From Eubacterium multiforme (lineage in GTDB: Bacteria > Bacillota > Clostridia > Clostridiales > Clostridiaceae): DNA of 64,000 bases. Made by a program: the position numbers and the translations under genes. This document shows positions 28,344 through 37,117 of this stretch, one piece after another. Where the stretch lies: the NCBI RefSeq assembly GCF_030813415.1, contig NZ_JAUSUF010000009.1, positions 53,230 to 117,229 of the forward strand, written 5' to 3'. Every line of letters begins with the position of its first letter. Within the stretch, counting starts at the first letter, position 1. The notes under the pieces were generated by a model. That model saw nothing but the letters and a program-made list of their open reading frames with translations. It had not been told where the DNA came from and made no database searches.

Positions 28344-28658
28344 ATGGTAAAACATATAAATGAAAAAGAATTTGAAGATGAAGTGTTAAAAGAAAAGGGA
28401 GTAGTAGTTGTTGATTTTTTTGCAAATTGGTGTAGACCATGTAGTATGTTAGCTCCATTATTAGAAGAAGTACAAGCAGAAATGAAAAATATAAAAATAG
28501 TTAAAGTTAATATAGATGAAAATAAAAATGTTGCAAAAGATTATAGGATTACAAATATACCAACAATAAAGATATTTAAAAATGGTAAGGAAAGTATTAC
28601 AAAGTCAGGTTTTTTACCAAAAGAATCTTTAATAGAATTTATAGAGAAAAGTATTTAA
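28344..28658 (+). CDS. trxA: Thioredoxin (active site CRPC)
   Basis: A 104-residue single-domain thioredoxin. FFANWCRPCSMLAP holds the redox pair Cys30 and Cys33, and the cis-proline lies in ITNIPTIKIF. The usual CGPC is replaced by CRPC, which is uncommon and may shift the redox potential. AGGAGG lies 8 nt upstream. No thioredoxin reductase is beside it; the next gene is an RclA-like flavoprotein, so it may receive electrons from elsewhere or act with the CcdA-TlpA fusion further on. Confidence 0.92.
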   Translation: MVKHINEKEFEDEVLKEKGVVVVDFFANWCRPCSMLAPLLEEVQAEMKNIKIVKVNIDENKNVAKDYRITNIPTIKIFKNGKESITKSGFLPKESLIEFIEKSI

Positions 28659-28718
28659 TATCTTTTATGAATTAAAAGTTATATTAACTAATAAATAAAG
28701 GTTAGGAGAAAAATTAAA

Positions 28719-30095
28719 ATGAATAAATATGATGCTATAATAATTGGTTTTGGTAAAGGTGGTAAAACCCTTGCTGGATATTTAGGAAAGATAGGAAAAA
28801 AGGTGGCTTTAATTGAAAAGTCAAATGAAATGTATGGAGGAACATGCATTAATGTTGGATGTATTCCAACAAAAGTGTTAGTTAATAGATCTAAAATTTC
28901 TTTATATAAAGATTTAGATACATTTGAAGAAAAAGCAAATGAGTATAAAAAGGCTATAGAATATAAAGATAATTTAATATCTATGTTAAGAACTAAAAAT
29001 TTTAATATGTTAAATGATAATGAAAATATTGATATATATAATGGAGTAGCATCCTTTATATCAAATACAAAAATTGAAGTTAAAGGAAAGAATGAAAATA
29101 TTATTTTGGAAGGAGAAAATATATTCATTAATACTGGAGCATCTACTATAATTCCAGAAATAAATGGAATAAAAGATGGTAAAAAAATATATACAAGTAC
29201 TACAATAATGAATTTAAAAGAGTTACCTAAACATTTGATTATAGTTGGTGGAGGATATATTGGGCTTGAATTTTCATCAATATATGCAAGTTTTGGTTCA
29301 AAGGTAACAGTAATAGAGGCTTCTTCAAAAATTGCAGTTAGAGAAGATGATGAAATTTCTGCTAATGTAAAAGAAATATTAGAGAAAAAAGGTATTTCAT
29401 TTAAACTAAATGCAAAGGTGAAATCCTTTAAAGAAGAAGAGGAAAAGGTTAAAGTATCTTATTTAGACATTTCAAATAATGAGGAAGTAAATATAGAAGG
29501 AGATGCAGTTTTAATTGCAATAGGTAGAAAACCAAATACGGAAGGTTTAAATTTAGAAAATGCAGGAGTAAAGGTTACAGATAGAGGTGCAATAGCTGTT
29601 AATAATAGACTAAAAACAAATGTATCAAACATATGGGCTATTGGTGATGTTAATGGTGGATTACAATTTACTTATGTATCATTAGATGACTTTAGAATTA
29701 TAAAAGATAATTTATTTGGAGAAGGAGTAAGAACAACTGATGATAGAGGGGATATACCATATTCAGTATTTATAGAACCAAGTTTATCAAGAGTTGGATT
29801 AAGTGAAAAAGAAGCTAGGGATAAGGGATATGAAATTAAAATAGCTAAATTAAAAGTAGCAAATATTCCAAGGGCTAGAGTTATAGAAGAAACAGAAGGT
29901 ATTATGAAAGCTGTAGTTGATGCTAAAACAGATAAAATGCTTGGAGTTACATTATTAGCAGCAGAATCAAGTGAAGTAATAAATATAGTAAGTGCTACTA
30001 TGAAATCTGGTAAAGATTATACATTTTTAAGAGATAATATATTTACTCATCCTACTATGAGTGAATCCTTAAATGATTTGTTTTCATTAATATAG
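28719..30095 (+). CDS. RclA-like FAD-dependent pyridine nucleotide-disulfide oxidoreductase
   Basis: A 458-residue protein of the glutathione reductase / mercuric reductase superfamily. IIGFGKGGKTLAGYL binds FAD, GGTCINVGCIPTK carries the redox pair Cys43/Cys48, VGGGYIGLEFSSIY binds NAD(P)H, WAIGDVNGG contacts FAD, and FTHPTMSE is the C-terminal interface. The N-terminal motifs closely match E. coli RclA, a flavoprotein reported to protect against reactive chlorine and copper. Mercuric reductase is less likely because the C-terminal Cys pair is absent. It sits 60 nt after the thioredoxin gene, probably in the same transcript. Confidence 0.85.
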   Translation: MNKYDAIIIGFGKGGKTLAGYLGKIGKKVALIEKSNEMYGGTCINVGCIPTKVLVNRSKISLYKDLDTFEEKANEYKKAIEYKDNLISMLRTKNFNMLNDNENIDIYNGVASFISNTKIEVKGKNENIILEGENIFINTGASTIIPEINGIKDGKKIYTSTTIMNLKELPKHLIIVGGGYIGLEFSSIYASFGSKVTVIEASSKIAVREDDEISANVKEILEKKGISFKLNAKVKSFKEEEEKVKVSYLDISNNEEVNIEGDAVLIAIGRKPNTEGLNLENAGVKVTDRGAIAVNNRLKTNVSNIWAIGDVNGGLQFTYVSLDDFRIIKDNLFGEGVRTTDDRGDIPYSVFIEPSLSRVGLSEKEARDKGYEIKIAKLKVANIPRARVIEETEGIMKAVVDAKTDKMLGVTLLAAESSEVINIVSATMKSGKDYTFLRDNIFTHPTMSESLNDLFSLI

Positions 30096-30159
30096 TATTT
30101 TTAAAGAGTTTTACGTGAAGAAAAGAATAATTATTTATTAAAAGTTATTTAAAGATATA

Positions 30160-30187
30160 TTGATAAGCTTAGTATGTAGGTTATAAT
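30160..30187 (+). promoter_or_regulatory. Promoter of the HxlR regulator / CcdA-TlpA unit
   Basis: TTGATA (30160-30165), 16-bp spacer, TATAAT (30182-30187), about 33 nt before the regulator ATG. Confidence 0.6.
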
Positions 30188-30219
30188 TATATTAATTTTA
30201 TTGTATTGGGGGTTTTTAA

Positions 30220-30549
30220 ATGTATAGCGTAGATGAAATGATTTATGATTGTCCTGTTGAAGCTCTATCAAATATATTAGGAAAGAAATGGGTTGCAGAA
30301 ATAATATGGAGTATACAAGAGGAAAAAATAAGGTTTGGAGAGTTATTAAGAAATCTTAAAGGGTGTAGTAAAAAAATGTTATCACAACAATTAGAGTTAT
30401 TAATAAATAATAATATTATAATTAACGATAAAAAGACAATTAATAATATAGTTGAATCTACATATTATTTAAGTAAGTCAGGATTATTATTATTACCTAT
30501 TATGGAGAAGATGATAAATTGGAGCAATAACAATTTACTTTGTGAATAA
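30220..30549 (+). CDS. HxlR-family winged-helix regulator
   Basis: A 109-residue regulator. The HxlR core is visible as NILGKKWVAEIIWSI, then FGELLRNLKGCSKKMLSQQL (recognition helix) and a wing ending YYLSKSG. Cys10 in YDCPVEAL is in the N-terminal position used by redox-sensing HxlR proteins such as HypR, which sense disulfide stress. It lies between an RclA-like flavoprotein and a CcdA-TlpA fusion, so it probably controls this thiol-redox cluster. GGGGG before the ATG is the ribosome site. Confidence 0.88.
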   Translation: MYSVDEMIYDCPVEALSNILGKKWVAEIIWSIQEEKIRFGELLRNLKGCSKKMLSQQLELLINNNIIINDKKTINNIVESTYYLSKSGLLLLPIMEKMINWSNNNLLCE

Positions 30550-30602
30550 TAATTTTTATATGAAAATATTAGTCTGTGTTTTAGAGTTGGAGGGGTTTAT
30601 AA

Positions 30603-31820
30603 ATGGGAAATATTAATTTTTTTATTGTATTCATAGAGGGAGTACTGTCGATTTTTTCACCGTGTATATTACCAATATTACCTATATATTTAAGTATGTT
30701 ATCTAATAGCAGTGTAGATAACATAAAGGATTCTAATTTTAAGAGTAGTTTATTACTTAAAAATACTATATTTTTTACTCTTGGTATATCTACCACATTT
30801 TTCATATTAGGTTCATCTATAAATGCATTAACTTCATTTTTTAATACAAATAAAAATATGATAATGATCTTTGGTGGAATCATAATAATTATTATGGGAT
30901 TATTTTATTTAGGAGTTATAAAATCTGAACTTTTAAGTAGAGAAAAAAGATTAAATATTAAATCGAAAAATATGTCTCCATTATCTGCTTTTTTATTAGG
31001 ATTTACCTTTAGTTTTGGTTGGACACCTTGTATTGGACCAATATTATCATCTGTGTTAATTATGTCTTCCACTTCAAAAAATGCATTAGAAGCTAACTTT
31101 CTTATATTAATTTATACAATAGGGTTTATACTGCCATTTATAATTGTAACTCTATTTTATAATAAATTATTTGAAAAGATTGATAAAGCTAAAAAATATA
31201 TGGGAATGATAAAAAATTTAAGTGGAATATTTATTATTATAGCTGGGTCAATTATGTTATTTAATGGAGTTTTAAATATAAATAAAGAAATAAGCGCAAA
31301 TAATAAAAATAAGACAAATATAGTAGAAAAAGATATACAAAAATCAGAGGATAATAAAGATACAAAAGAAAATAAAGATGATTCAGCTGATAAAATAAAA
31401 CCAATAGATTTTACTCTATATGATCAGTATGGAAAAAAGCATACACTTAGTAAATATAAGGGAAAAACAATATTTTTGAATTTTTGGGCAACATGGTGTC
31501 CGCCATGTAGGGAAGAGATGCCTTATATTGAAAATATTTATAAGAAATACAATAAGAATAAAGGAGATGTAGTAATACTTGGAGTGGCATCACCTAATTT
31601 AGGAAAAGAAGGTTCAAAAGAAGATATAAAAGAATTTTTAAGTAAAAATGGTCATACTTTCCCAATTGTATTTGATGAAGGTGGTACTATGATTCAGCAA
31701 TATGGAATAAGTGCATATCCATCAACATTTATAATAAATAAAGAGGGCTATATAACAAAATATATACCAGGTGCAATGGATGAGAGTACTATGAAAAATA
31801 TAATAGAAAGCACTAAATAA
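30603..31820 (+). CDS. CcdA-TlpA fusion: membrane thiol-disulfide transporter with extracellular thioredoxin domain
   Basis: 405 residues. Residues 1-225 hold six membrane segments with the two CcdA cysteines, Cys21 in FSPCILP and Cys143 in GWTPCIGP. A charged, Lys/Asp-rich linker (about 235-265) leads to a TlpA/ResA domain with Cys299 and Cys302 in WATWCPPCREE and the cis-Pro in AYPSTFI. The design carries electrons from cytoplasmic thioredoxin across the membrane to an extracellular thioredoxin. In other Gram-positives such proteins feed secreted methionine sulfoxide reductase; none is seen here. It follows the HxlR gene by 53 nt. Confidence 0.92.
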   Translation: MGNINFFIVFIEGVLSIFSPCILPILPIYLSMLSNSSVDNIKDSNFKSSLLLKNTIFFTLGISTTFFILGSSINALTSFFNTNKNMIMIFGGIIIIIMGLFYLGVIKSELLSREKRLNIKSKNMSPLSAFLLGFTFSFGWTPCIGPILSSVLIMSSTSKNALEANFLILIYTIGFILPFIIVTLFYNKLFEKIDKAKKYMGMIKNLSGIFIIIAGSIMLFNGVLNINKEISANNKNKTNIVEKDIQKSEDNKDTKENKDDSADKIKPIDFTLYDQYGKKHTLSKYKGKTIFLNFWATWCPPCREEMPYIENIYKKYNKNKGDVVILGVASPNLGKEGSKEDIKEFLSKNGHTFPIVFDEGGTMIQQYGISAYPSTFIINKEGYITKYIPGAMDESTMKNIIESTK

Positions 31821-31828
31821 AATAATAA

Positions 31829-31860
31829 AAAAGGAGAAGAATTTAATTCTTCTCCTTTAA
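31829..31860. terminator. Terminator between convergent redox genes
   Basis: AAAGGAGAAGAATT pairs with AATTCTTCTCCTTT. The T run is better on the minus strand, so it chiefly ends the flavodiiron gene. Confidence 0.75.
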
Positions 31861-31868
31861 ATATACAA

Positions 31869-33131
31869 TTATTTTTTAGCTACATCGCATTGACCGTGAT
31901 CTACAGGATTAATGCTCTTTTCTCCAAACATTATTTTTGAGAAGTTATCACCAAATTCTATAGCTTCTTCAATTTGTTCTTTAGAAGCTCTGAATTTAAC
32001 ACGTAAACCTGGATGAACTAATTTCATCTTTAATTCTTCTAGTCTAGTTTCTATTCTAGGAACTGCTTCTCCGCTCCATCCATATGAACCAAAGGCAGCT
32101 GCAAATTTCTTACCATTAATTATAGGATTTAAATTAGCTAATAAAATTCTAATTGGAGGTAATAATTCTCCAACTATTGTTGGTGATCCAAATAATAAAC
32201 CATCTGATTCATCAATATCTTTCATAATTGCATCAGTATCTTTATCTACTGTTAAGTCATATGATTTAACTTCAACATTATGATTTTTCTTAAGTCCTTC
32301 TTCAATATATTTAGCTAATTCTTTTGTGTAGCCGTAAGCTGAAACATAACAGATAGTAACTTTTTTATCACCGTTTATTTCAGGCTTTACAGGAGTTGCC
32401 CATTCTTTAAACTTATTTACTACATCCCATGGATTTTCTCTTAAAATAGGACCGTGACCTGGACAAATTATATCTATATCTAAGTCTTTAATTTTATCTA
32501 TACCTTTAAGAACAAAAGGTTTAAATGGTCCAAAGATAGCATCAAAATAATATTTTAATGAAACATTATAATCTTCTTCATTTTCAATTAAGTCATTGAA
32601 AATATTTTTGCATGAGTAGTGACAACCAAAAGAATCACAAGTAATTAAAACTTTATCTTCTTCAACATATGTATACATTGAATCTGGCCAATGTAAAAAT
32701 GGAGCTGAAATAAATCTTAATGTTTTATCTCCAAGAGATAAAGTGTCACCATCTTTTGCAACTATATAATCAAAATCTCTATTTATGATTTCTTTTAAGA
32801 AAGAAATTGCTTGCATTGTTCCAACAACTTTTGCATGTGGAGCAAGGTCTAAAAGTTTTCCAACTGAACCTGAATGATCTGGTTCTGTATGATCTAATAC
32901 TATATAGTCAATATCAGCTGGAGTTATATTTAAAGTTTCAAGGGTTTCTAAATACTCATCAAAGCACTTTTCTTTAACTGTCTCAAATAAAGCTGTCTTT
33001 TCACTTCCATTAACTACATATGAATTGTAACTTGTACCATATGGAGTGTACATTATAATATCAAAAACTCTTAAGTTTGGGTCTAATGCACCTACCCAAT
33101 GAATATCTTTTTTTATTTCTACATTTTTCAT
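31869..33131 (-). CDS. Flavodiiron protein (FprA, A-type flavoprotein; oxygen/NO reductase)
   Basis: About 420 residues from ATG 33131, which has AGAGGTG 6 nt upstream; a GTG three codons earlier lies in that site. The N-terminal metallo-beta-lactamase domain carries the di-iron ligands His81, Glu83, Asp85 and His86 in HTEPDHSG, and further ligands in CDSFGCH and CPGHGP. A flavodoxin domain follows from about 250 (CYVSAYGYTKELA; GSPTIVGELLP). In anaerobes these enzymes reduce oxygen to water or NO to N2O with electrons from rubredoxin or F420. It lies tail to tail with the CcdA-TlpA gene. Confidence 0.93.
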   Translation of the reverse strand: MKNVEIKKDIHWVGALDPNLRVFDIIMYTPYGTSYNSYVVNGSEKTALFETVKEKCFDEYLETLETLNITPADIDYIVLDHTEPDHSGSVGKLLDLAPHAKVVGTMQAISFLKEIINRDFDYIVAKDGDTLSLGDKTLRFISAPFLHWPDSMYTYVEEDKVLITCDSFGCHYSCKNIFNDLIENEEDYNVSLKYYFDAIFGPFKPFVLKGIDKIKDLDIDIICPGHGPILRENPWDVVNKFKEWATPVKPEINGDKKVTICYVSAYGYTKELAKYIEEGLKKNHNVEVKSYDLTVDKDTDAIMKDIDESDGLLFGSPTIVGELLPPIRILLANLNPIINGKKFAAAFGSYGWSGEAVPRIETRLEELKMKLVHPGLRVKFRASKEQIEEAIEFGDNFSKIMFGEKSINPVDHGQCDVAKK

Positions 33132-33287
33132 ATTTAACACCTCTTGTAATAATAACTTCTAAAAAATAATAAATATTGTTCGATATGATTTATGATAACA
33201 AAAAAGCAATTGATTGTAAATGATATTTTAACATTAAATAGATAAATTTGTTAAAATATAAATCATTACATAATATATTATAAACTT

Positions 33288-33315
33288 TTGACAATAAAAT
33301 AATTACTAGTAAAAT
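33288..33315 (+). promoter_or_regulatory. Promoter of folC
   Basis: TTGACA (33288-33293), 16-bp spacer, TAAAAT (33310-33315). About 60 nt of leader precedes the ATG at 33381. Confidence 0.6.
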
Positions 33316-33380
33316 ATTAATAGTGTAAAATTTAAATTAATAAAAATTAAAATATAATATTTATTTAAGGGGCGAATGAA

Positions 33381-34682
33381 ATGAATTATAAAGAAGCAAT
33401 GGAATACATTAAAAAAATTGGGAATTTTGGATCAAATTATGGATTAGAGAGAACAGAAAGGCTCCTTGATATATTAGGAAATCCTCACAAAAAGATTAAG
33501 TGCATACATATTGCAGGAACAAATGGAAAAGGTTCTACCACATCAATTATAACTTCTATTTTAATGGAAGAGGGATTTAAAGTGGGTATGTATACTTCAC
33601 CTTACTTAGAGGAATTTGAAGAGAGAATTCAAATAAATAGAGAAAATATAAAAAAAGAAGAATTAGCTTTTTATATGAAAGATGTAAAAAAGGCAGTAGA
33701 TGAAGTAATTAAAGAAGGTTACAGTCATCCTACAGAATTTGAAATAATAACATGTTTAATGTTTTTATATTTTTATAGCAGAAAGGTTGATTATGCTGTT
33801 ATAGAAGTAGGACTTGGAGGAAGATTAGATTCAACTAATGTTATAAAGCCTTTAGTTAGTGTTATAGCTTCAATTAGTCTTGACCATACAAATATATTAG
33901 GAAACAGTTTAAAAGAGATATCAAGGGAAAAGGGAGGCATAATAAAAGATAGTATTCCTTTAGTATTATATCCTCAAGAAGAAGAAGCTTTAAATGAACT
34001 TAAAAATATAGCAAAAGAAAAAAATTCAAAAATATATGAAGTAAAAAAAGATGATGGCGAGTTATTAAGTATAGTAAAAGAAAATGAATACTATCAAAAG
34101 GTAAAAATAAAAGGGAAACTTAATAATTATTATTTAAATTTAAAACTTTTAGGAGAACATCAAATATTAAATTGTGCTCTTGCAATAAGGGCTGTAGAAG
34201 TTTTATCTAAATTAGAAGGATTTAAAATAAATAACCTTGAAAAGGGAGTAGAAAAGGCAAAATGGAAGGGAAGACTTGAAGTTTTAAATAAAAAGCCTAC
34301 TGTTGTTATAGATGGAGCTCATAATATTCAAGGAATAAAATCTCTTACAAAAAATGTAACTAAATATTTTAAATATAATAATTTATATCTTTTAATAGGA
34401 ATACTTGCAGATAAACAGGTAGAAGAAATGATAAATGAGATAGCGCCTTTAAGTGAAAAAATTATTGCTTTAACGCCAAATAGTGATAGAGCAGAGCTTT
34501 CTAGTGAACTTAAAAAGGAAATTGAAAAAGTTAATAATAATGTAGAAAGTTTTGAAAGTTACGAAGAGGCCTTTAAAAGTATATTAAGTATTGCAAAGGA
34601 AGATGATTTAATTTTAGTAACAGGTTCTTTATACATGATTGGAGAGATGAGGGGAATAATAAATAAAATAAAGCTTCATTAG
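33381..34682 (+). CDS. folC: Folylpolyglutamate synthase / dihydrofolate synthase
   Basis: A 433-residue Mur-ligase family enzyme. HIAGTNGKGSTTSII is the ATP-binding loop, YTSPYLEEFEERIQIN is the conserved folate-side motif, and VGLGGRLDSTN with SLDHTNILG are further family blocks. The C-terminal domain has VIDGAHNIQG. It adds glutamates to folates and may also make dihydrofolate. It is probably transcribed alone or with the downstream RNase Z gene 120 nt on. Confidence 0.95.
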   Translation: MNYKEAMEYIKKIGNFGSNYGLERTERLLDILGNPHKKIKCIHIAGTNGKGSTTSIITSILMEEGFKVGMYTSPYLEEFEERIQINRENIKKEELAFYMKDVKKAVDEVIKEGYSHPTEFEIITCLMFLYFYSRKVDYAVIEVGLGGRLDSTNVIKPLVSVIASISLDHTNILGNSLKEISREKGGIIKDSIPLVLYPQEEEALNELKNIAKEKNSKIYEVKKDDGELLSIVKENEYYQKVKIKGKLNNYYLNLKLLGEHQILNCALAIRAVEVLSKLEGFKINNLEKGVEKAKWKGRLEVLNKKPTVVIDGAHNIQGIKSLTKNVTKYFKYNNLYLLIGILADKQVEEMINEIAPLSEKIIALTPNSDRAELSSELKKEIEKVNNNVESFESYEEAFKSILSIAKEDDLILVTGSLYMIGEMRGIINKIKLH

Positions 34683-34811
34683 ATTATGTAGTTTAAAAGT
34701 ATATATAAAGATTACTTTTAGTTTATTTATATTTTAATAATACAATTTTAATAATATAAGAGTACTATAGATATTAGATAAAATATTTAAAGGTGATTGT
34801 AGGTGGATTTT

Positions 34812-35756
34812 ATGGTAGATTTAACTTTTATAGGAACTGGCGGAAGTATACCTATGCCTTATAGGCATCTTTCCTCTCTTATGATTAATTATAGAGGAAG
34901 AAAAATTTTAATTGACTGTGGAGAAGGGTGTCAAATAGGAATAAGGGAGTATTCTTTAGGTTTTAAAAGTATTGATATTATATTTATAACTCATGGACAT
35001 GGAGATCATGTAAATGGGATTTCAGGACTTTTATCAACTATTAGAAATAGTGGAAGAGAAAAAGATTTAATAATTATAGGACCTAAAGGAATTAAGGATA
35101 TTATAAAAGGACTTATGGTTACAGCTAGATATCTTACATACTCTATTGAAATTATTGAATGCGAAGAAGAAAAATTATTTTTTAATTTAAATGATGGAAG
35201 AATTAATTTTTGTGATGAAAAGTTAAGTGAAATAGAAATAGATACTTTACCATTAGAACATTCAATGGATTGTATTGGAGCTAAGATAAAAATAAATAGA
35301 AGAGCAAAGTTTGATAAAGACCTTGCTATTAAAAATAATGTTCCAAAGATTATTTGGAGTAAACTTCAAAAGGGCGAGGTAGTAGATTATGAAGGTGTTA
35401 GGTATACTAGTGATTTAGTTTTAGGAGAAAAAAGAAAAGGAATAGTATTAAGCTATATAGTAGATAGCAGACCTATAGATAGTATTATAGATTTTATTTG
35501 TAAAAGTGATTTATTTATATGCGAAGGAACTTATGGGGATAATGAGGACTTAGAAAAGGCTATTAAAAATAAACATATGACCTTTAAAGAAGGAGCAACC
35601 CTAGCAAAAAGATCTTTTTCACATGAATTAATCTTTACTCATTTTTCTCCTTCTATGTTGAATCCAGAAGAGTTTACAAATAATGCTACGGAAGTATTTA
35701 CTAATTCACATATAGCTTATGATGGCATGAAAAAAGAATTAAATTTTATAGAATAA
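34812..35756 (+). CDS. rnz: Ribonuclease Z (tRNA 3'-processing endonuclease)
   Basis: About 314 residues from ATG 34812, five bases after AGGTGG; a GTG at 34803 is also in frame and has AAAGGTGA upstream, so the start is uncertain by three codons. TFIGTGGSIPMPYRHLSS at the N-terminus and the zinc motif THGHGDHVNG (HxHxDH) are typical of RNase Z of the short form, as are LEHSMDCIGA, CEGTYGD and the final FTHFSP. It matures tRNA 3' ends lacking encoded CCA, as for the tRNA-Cys in this window. Confidence 0.92.
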   Translation: MVDLTFIGTGGSIPMPYRHLSSLMINYRGRKILIDCGEGCQIGIREYSLGFKSIDIIFITHGHGDHVNGISGLLSTIRNSGREKDLIIIGPKGIKDIIKGLMVTARYLTYSIEIIECEEEKLFFNLNDGRINFCDEKLSEIEIDTLPLEHSMDCIGAKIKINRRAKFDKDLAIKNNVPKIIWSKLQKGEVVDYEGVRYTSDLVLGEKRKGIVLSYIVDSRPIDSIIDFICKSDLFICEGTYGDNEDLEKAIKNKHMTFKEGATLAKRSFSHELIFTHFSPSMLNPEEFTNNATEVFTNSHIAYDGMKKELNFIE

Positions 35757-35763
35757 AAATATA

Positions 35764-35836
35764 AAAAAGCAAAATAATAAAATACTATGATGAAAATTAG
35801 TCATCCTTTAAAGTTTTATTATTTTGCTTTTCTTTT
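35764..35836. terminator. Long-loop bidirectional terminator
   Basis: AAAAAGCAAAATAATAAAA pairs with TTTTATTATTTTGCTTTT around a loop of about 30 nt, between the rnz gene and the convergent TSCPD gene. Confidence 0.65.
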
Positions 35837-35840
35837 AGTT

Positions 35841-36092
35841 TTATAAATTTTTATCTTTAATTTCTTTTAAAGCCTTTGATAATTGATCAGGACAAGATGT
35901 GTCTTTACTTCCACATTTAATACCTTGAAGTCTTGAAATTGCTTCATCAACATCCATGCCTTCTACAAGTTTAGAAATTCCAAATAAGTTTCCAGGACAT
36001 CCTCTAACAAATTCTACAGATTTTATAATATTATTTTCTACATCTAAATGTATTTCTGTTGAACACACACCACTTGTTTTATAAGTATACAT
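35841..36092 (-). CDS. TSCPD-domain small protein
   Basis: About 83 residues from ATG 36092, with GGAGG 5 nt upstream. YKTSGVCSTEIHLDVENNII and CPGNLFGISKLVEGM, then CGSKDTSCPDQLSKAL, give the TSCPD-type signature, named for its Thr-Ser-Cys-Pro-Asp motif. The four cysteines suggest metal binding. The related domain forms the C-terminal part of some B12-dependent ribonucleotide reductases; free-standing copies are common in clostridia with unknown role. Confidence 0.85.
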   Translation of the reverse strand: MYTYKTSGVCSTEIHLDVENNIIKSVEFVRGCPGNLFGISKLVEGMDVDEAISRLQGIKCGSKDTSCPDQLSKALKEIKDKNL

Positions 36093-36217
36093 AACTACCT
36101 CCAAAATAAAATTTCTCAAATTAATTATACTTAGAAAAATAAAAGAAATAAAGTATATTTTGTCGCTAAATAGAAATGAAAATCATAATATATAAAGATA
36201 TAGATACTCCTTAGGAG

Positions 36218-37117
36218 GTGTTACTAATAGAAAATATTTATATTTGTAATACTTGTGATGATTGCATAAGGAGAATAGATGTGAAAGGTTTTAATTTAGA
36301 AAAGTTACAATTAAAATCAAAGGGAAAAGAAATAGGACCTAGAAGTATTGATATAAAAGGAGGTATTGGAGTAGTAGCAAATAGTTATGAGAATAGTATT
36401 TCTTTTTTAGATTTAATAAATTTAAATGAATACTATAGAGAATATATAGGACCTAATCCTAAGGATATTAAGTTCTATAAAAAATATGTCTGTATTTTGT
36501 GTAATGAAATAAATTCAATAATATTATACAATGTTATGTCAAAGACTATAGATTTTGTAATTCCTTCAGGAAGTTATCCAGAAAGTTTTACAATAGATAG
36601 TAAAAATGATTTAATGTTAGTTTCTAATTTAATGGAAAGTACAGTATCTTGCATTGATTTAAAAAATAGAAAATTAGATAAAGTAATAAAAGTTGGAGAG
36701 TATCCATCAAAAATAATTTTCTCAAAGGATAAAAATTTATTTTATGTTTGCGAAACTAATATAGGAGAAGACAAAGATGGTTTTATTGGAATATATTCTA
36801 TTAATGATTTTAAGCTTATTAAAAGAATAAAGGTCGGAAGTATTCCATCAGATATATTTGAGTACAATGGAAAGATATACGTTACTAATTTTGGAGAGGG
36901 AACAGTTAGGGTAATAAACATAAAAACTGGGAGAGAAATTAAGAAGATAAATTTAGGTGGTATGTTAAATAAAGTTATTAAAACAGAAAATGAAATGTAT
37001 ATAAGTGATTATATTAATGGGATTTTATATGTAATAGATGAAAAACAGGAAAAATTAAAAACCATTGCAATAGGAAATGAGCCTAATGCAATGATTCTAG
37101 TTAGTTCAAATCATTAA
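36218..37117 (+). CDS. YncE-like beta-propeller protein, start codon ambiguous
   Basis: About 297-299 residues of short repeats with the pattern of a seven-bladed propeller (GIGVVANSYENSISFLDL; LVSNLMESTVSCIDLKNR; KIYVTNFGEGTVRVINIKTG; YISDYINGILYVIDE). There is no signal peptide, unlike many YncE proteins. An in-frame stop lies at 36212, and the only standard start after it, GTG 36218, is the last base of AGGAGG itself. The next sensibly spaced codon is ATA at 36227 (8 nt from the site). Cys residues in ICNTCDDC at the N-terminus might bind a metal. Role unknown. The 3' end overlaps the next gene on the opposite strand by 17 nt. Confidence 0.75.
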   Translation: MLLIENIYICNTCDDCIRRIDVKGFNLEKLQLKSKGKEIGPRSIDIKGGIGVVANSYENSISFLDLINLNEYYREYIGPNPKDIKFYKKYVCILCNEINSIILYNVMSKTIDFVIPSGSYPESFTIDSKNDLMLVSNLMESTVSCIDLKNRKLDKVIKVGEYPSKIIFSKDKNLFYVCETNIGEDKDGFIGIYSINDFKLIKRIKVGSIPSDIFEYNGKIYVTNFGEGTVRVINIKTGREIKKINLGGMLNKVIKTENEMYISDYINGILYVIDEKQEKLKTIAIGNEPNAMILVSSNH

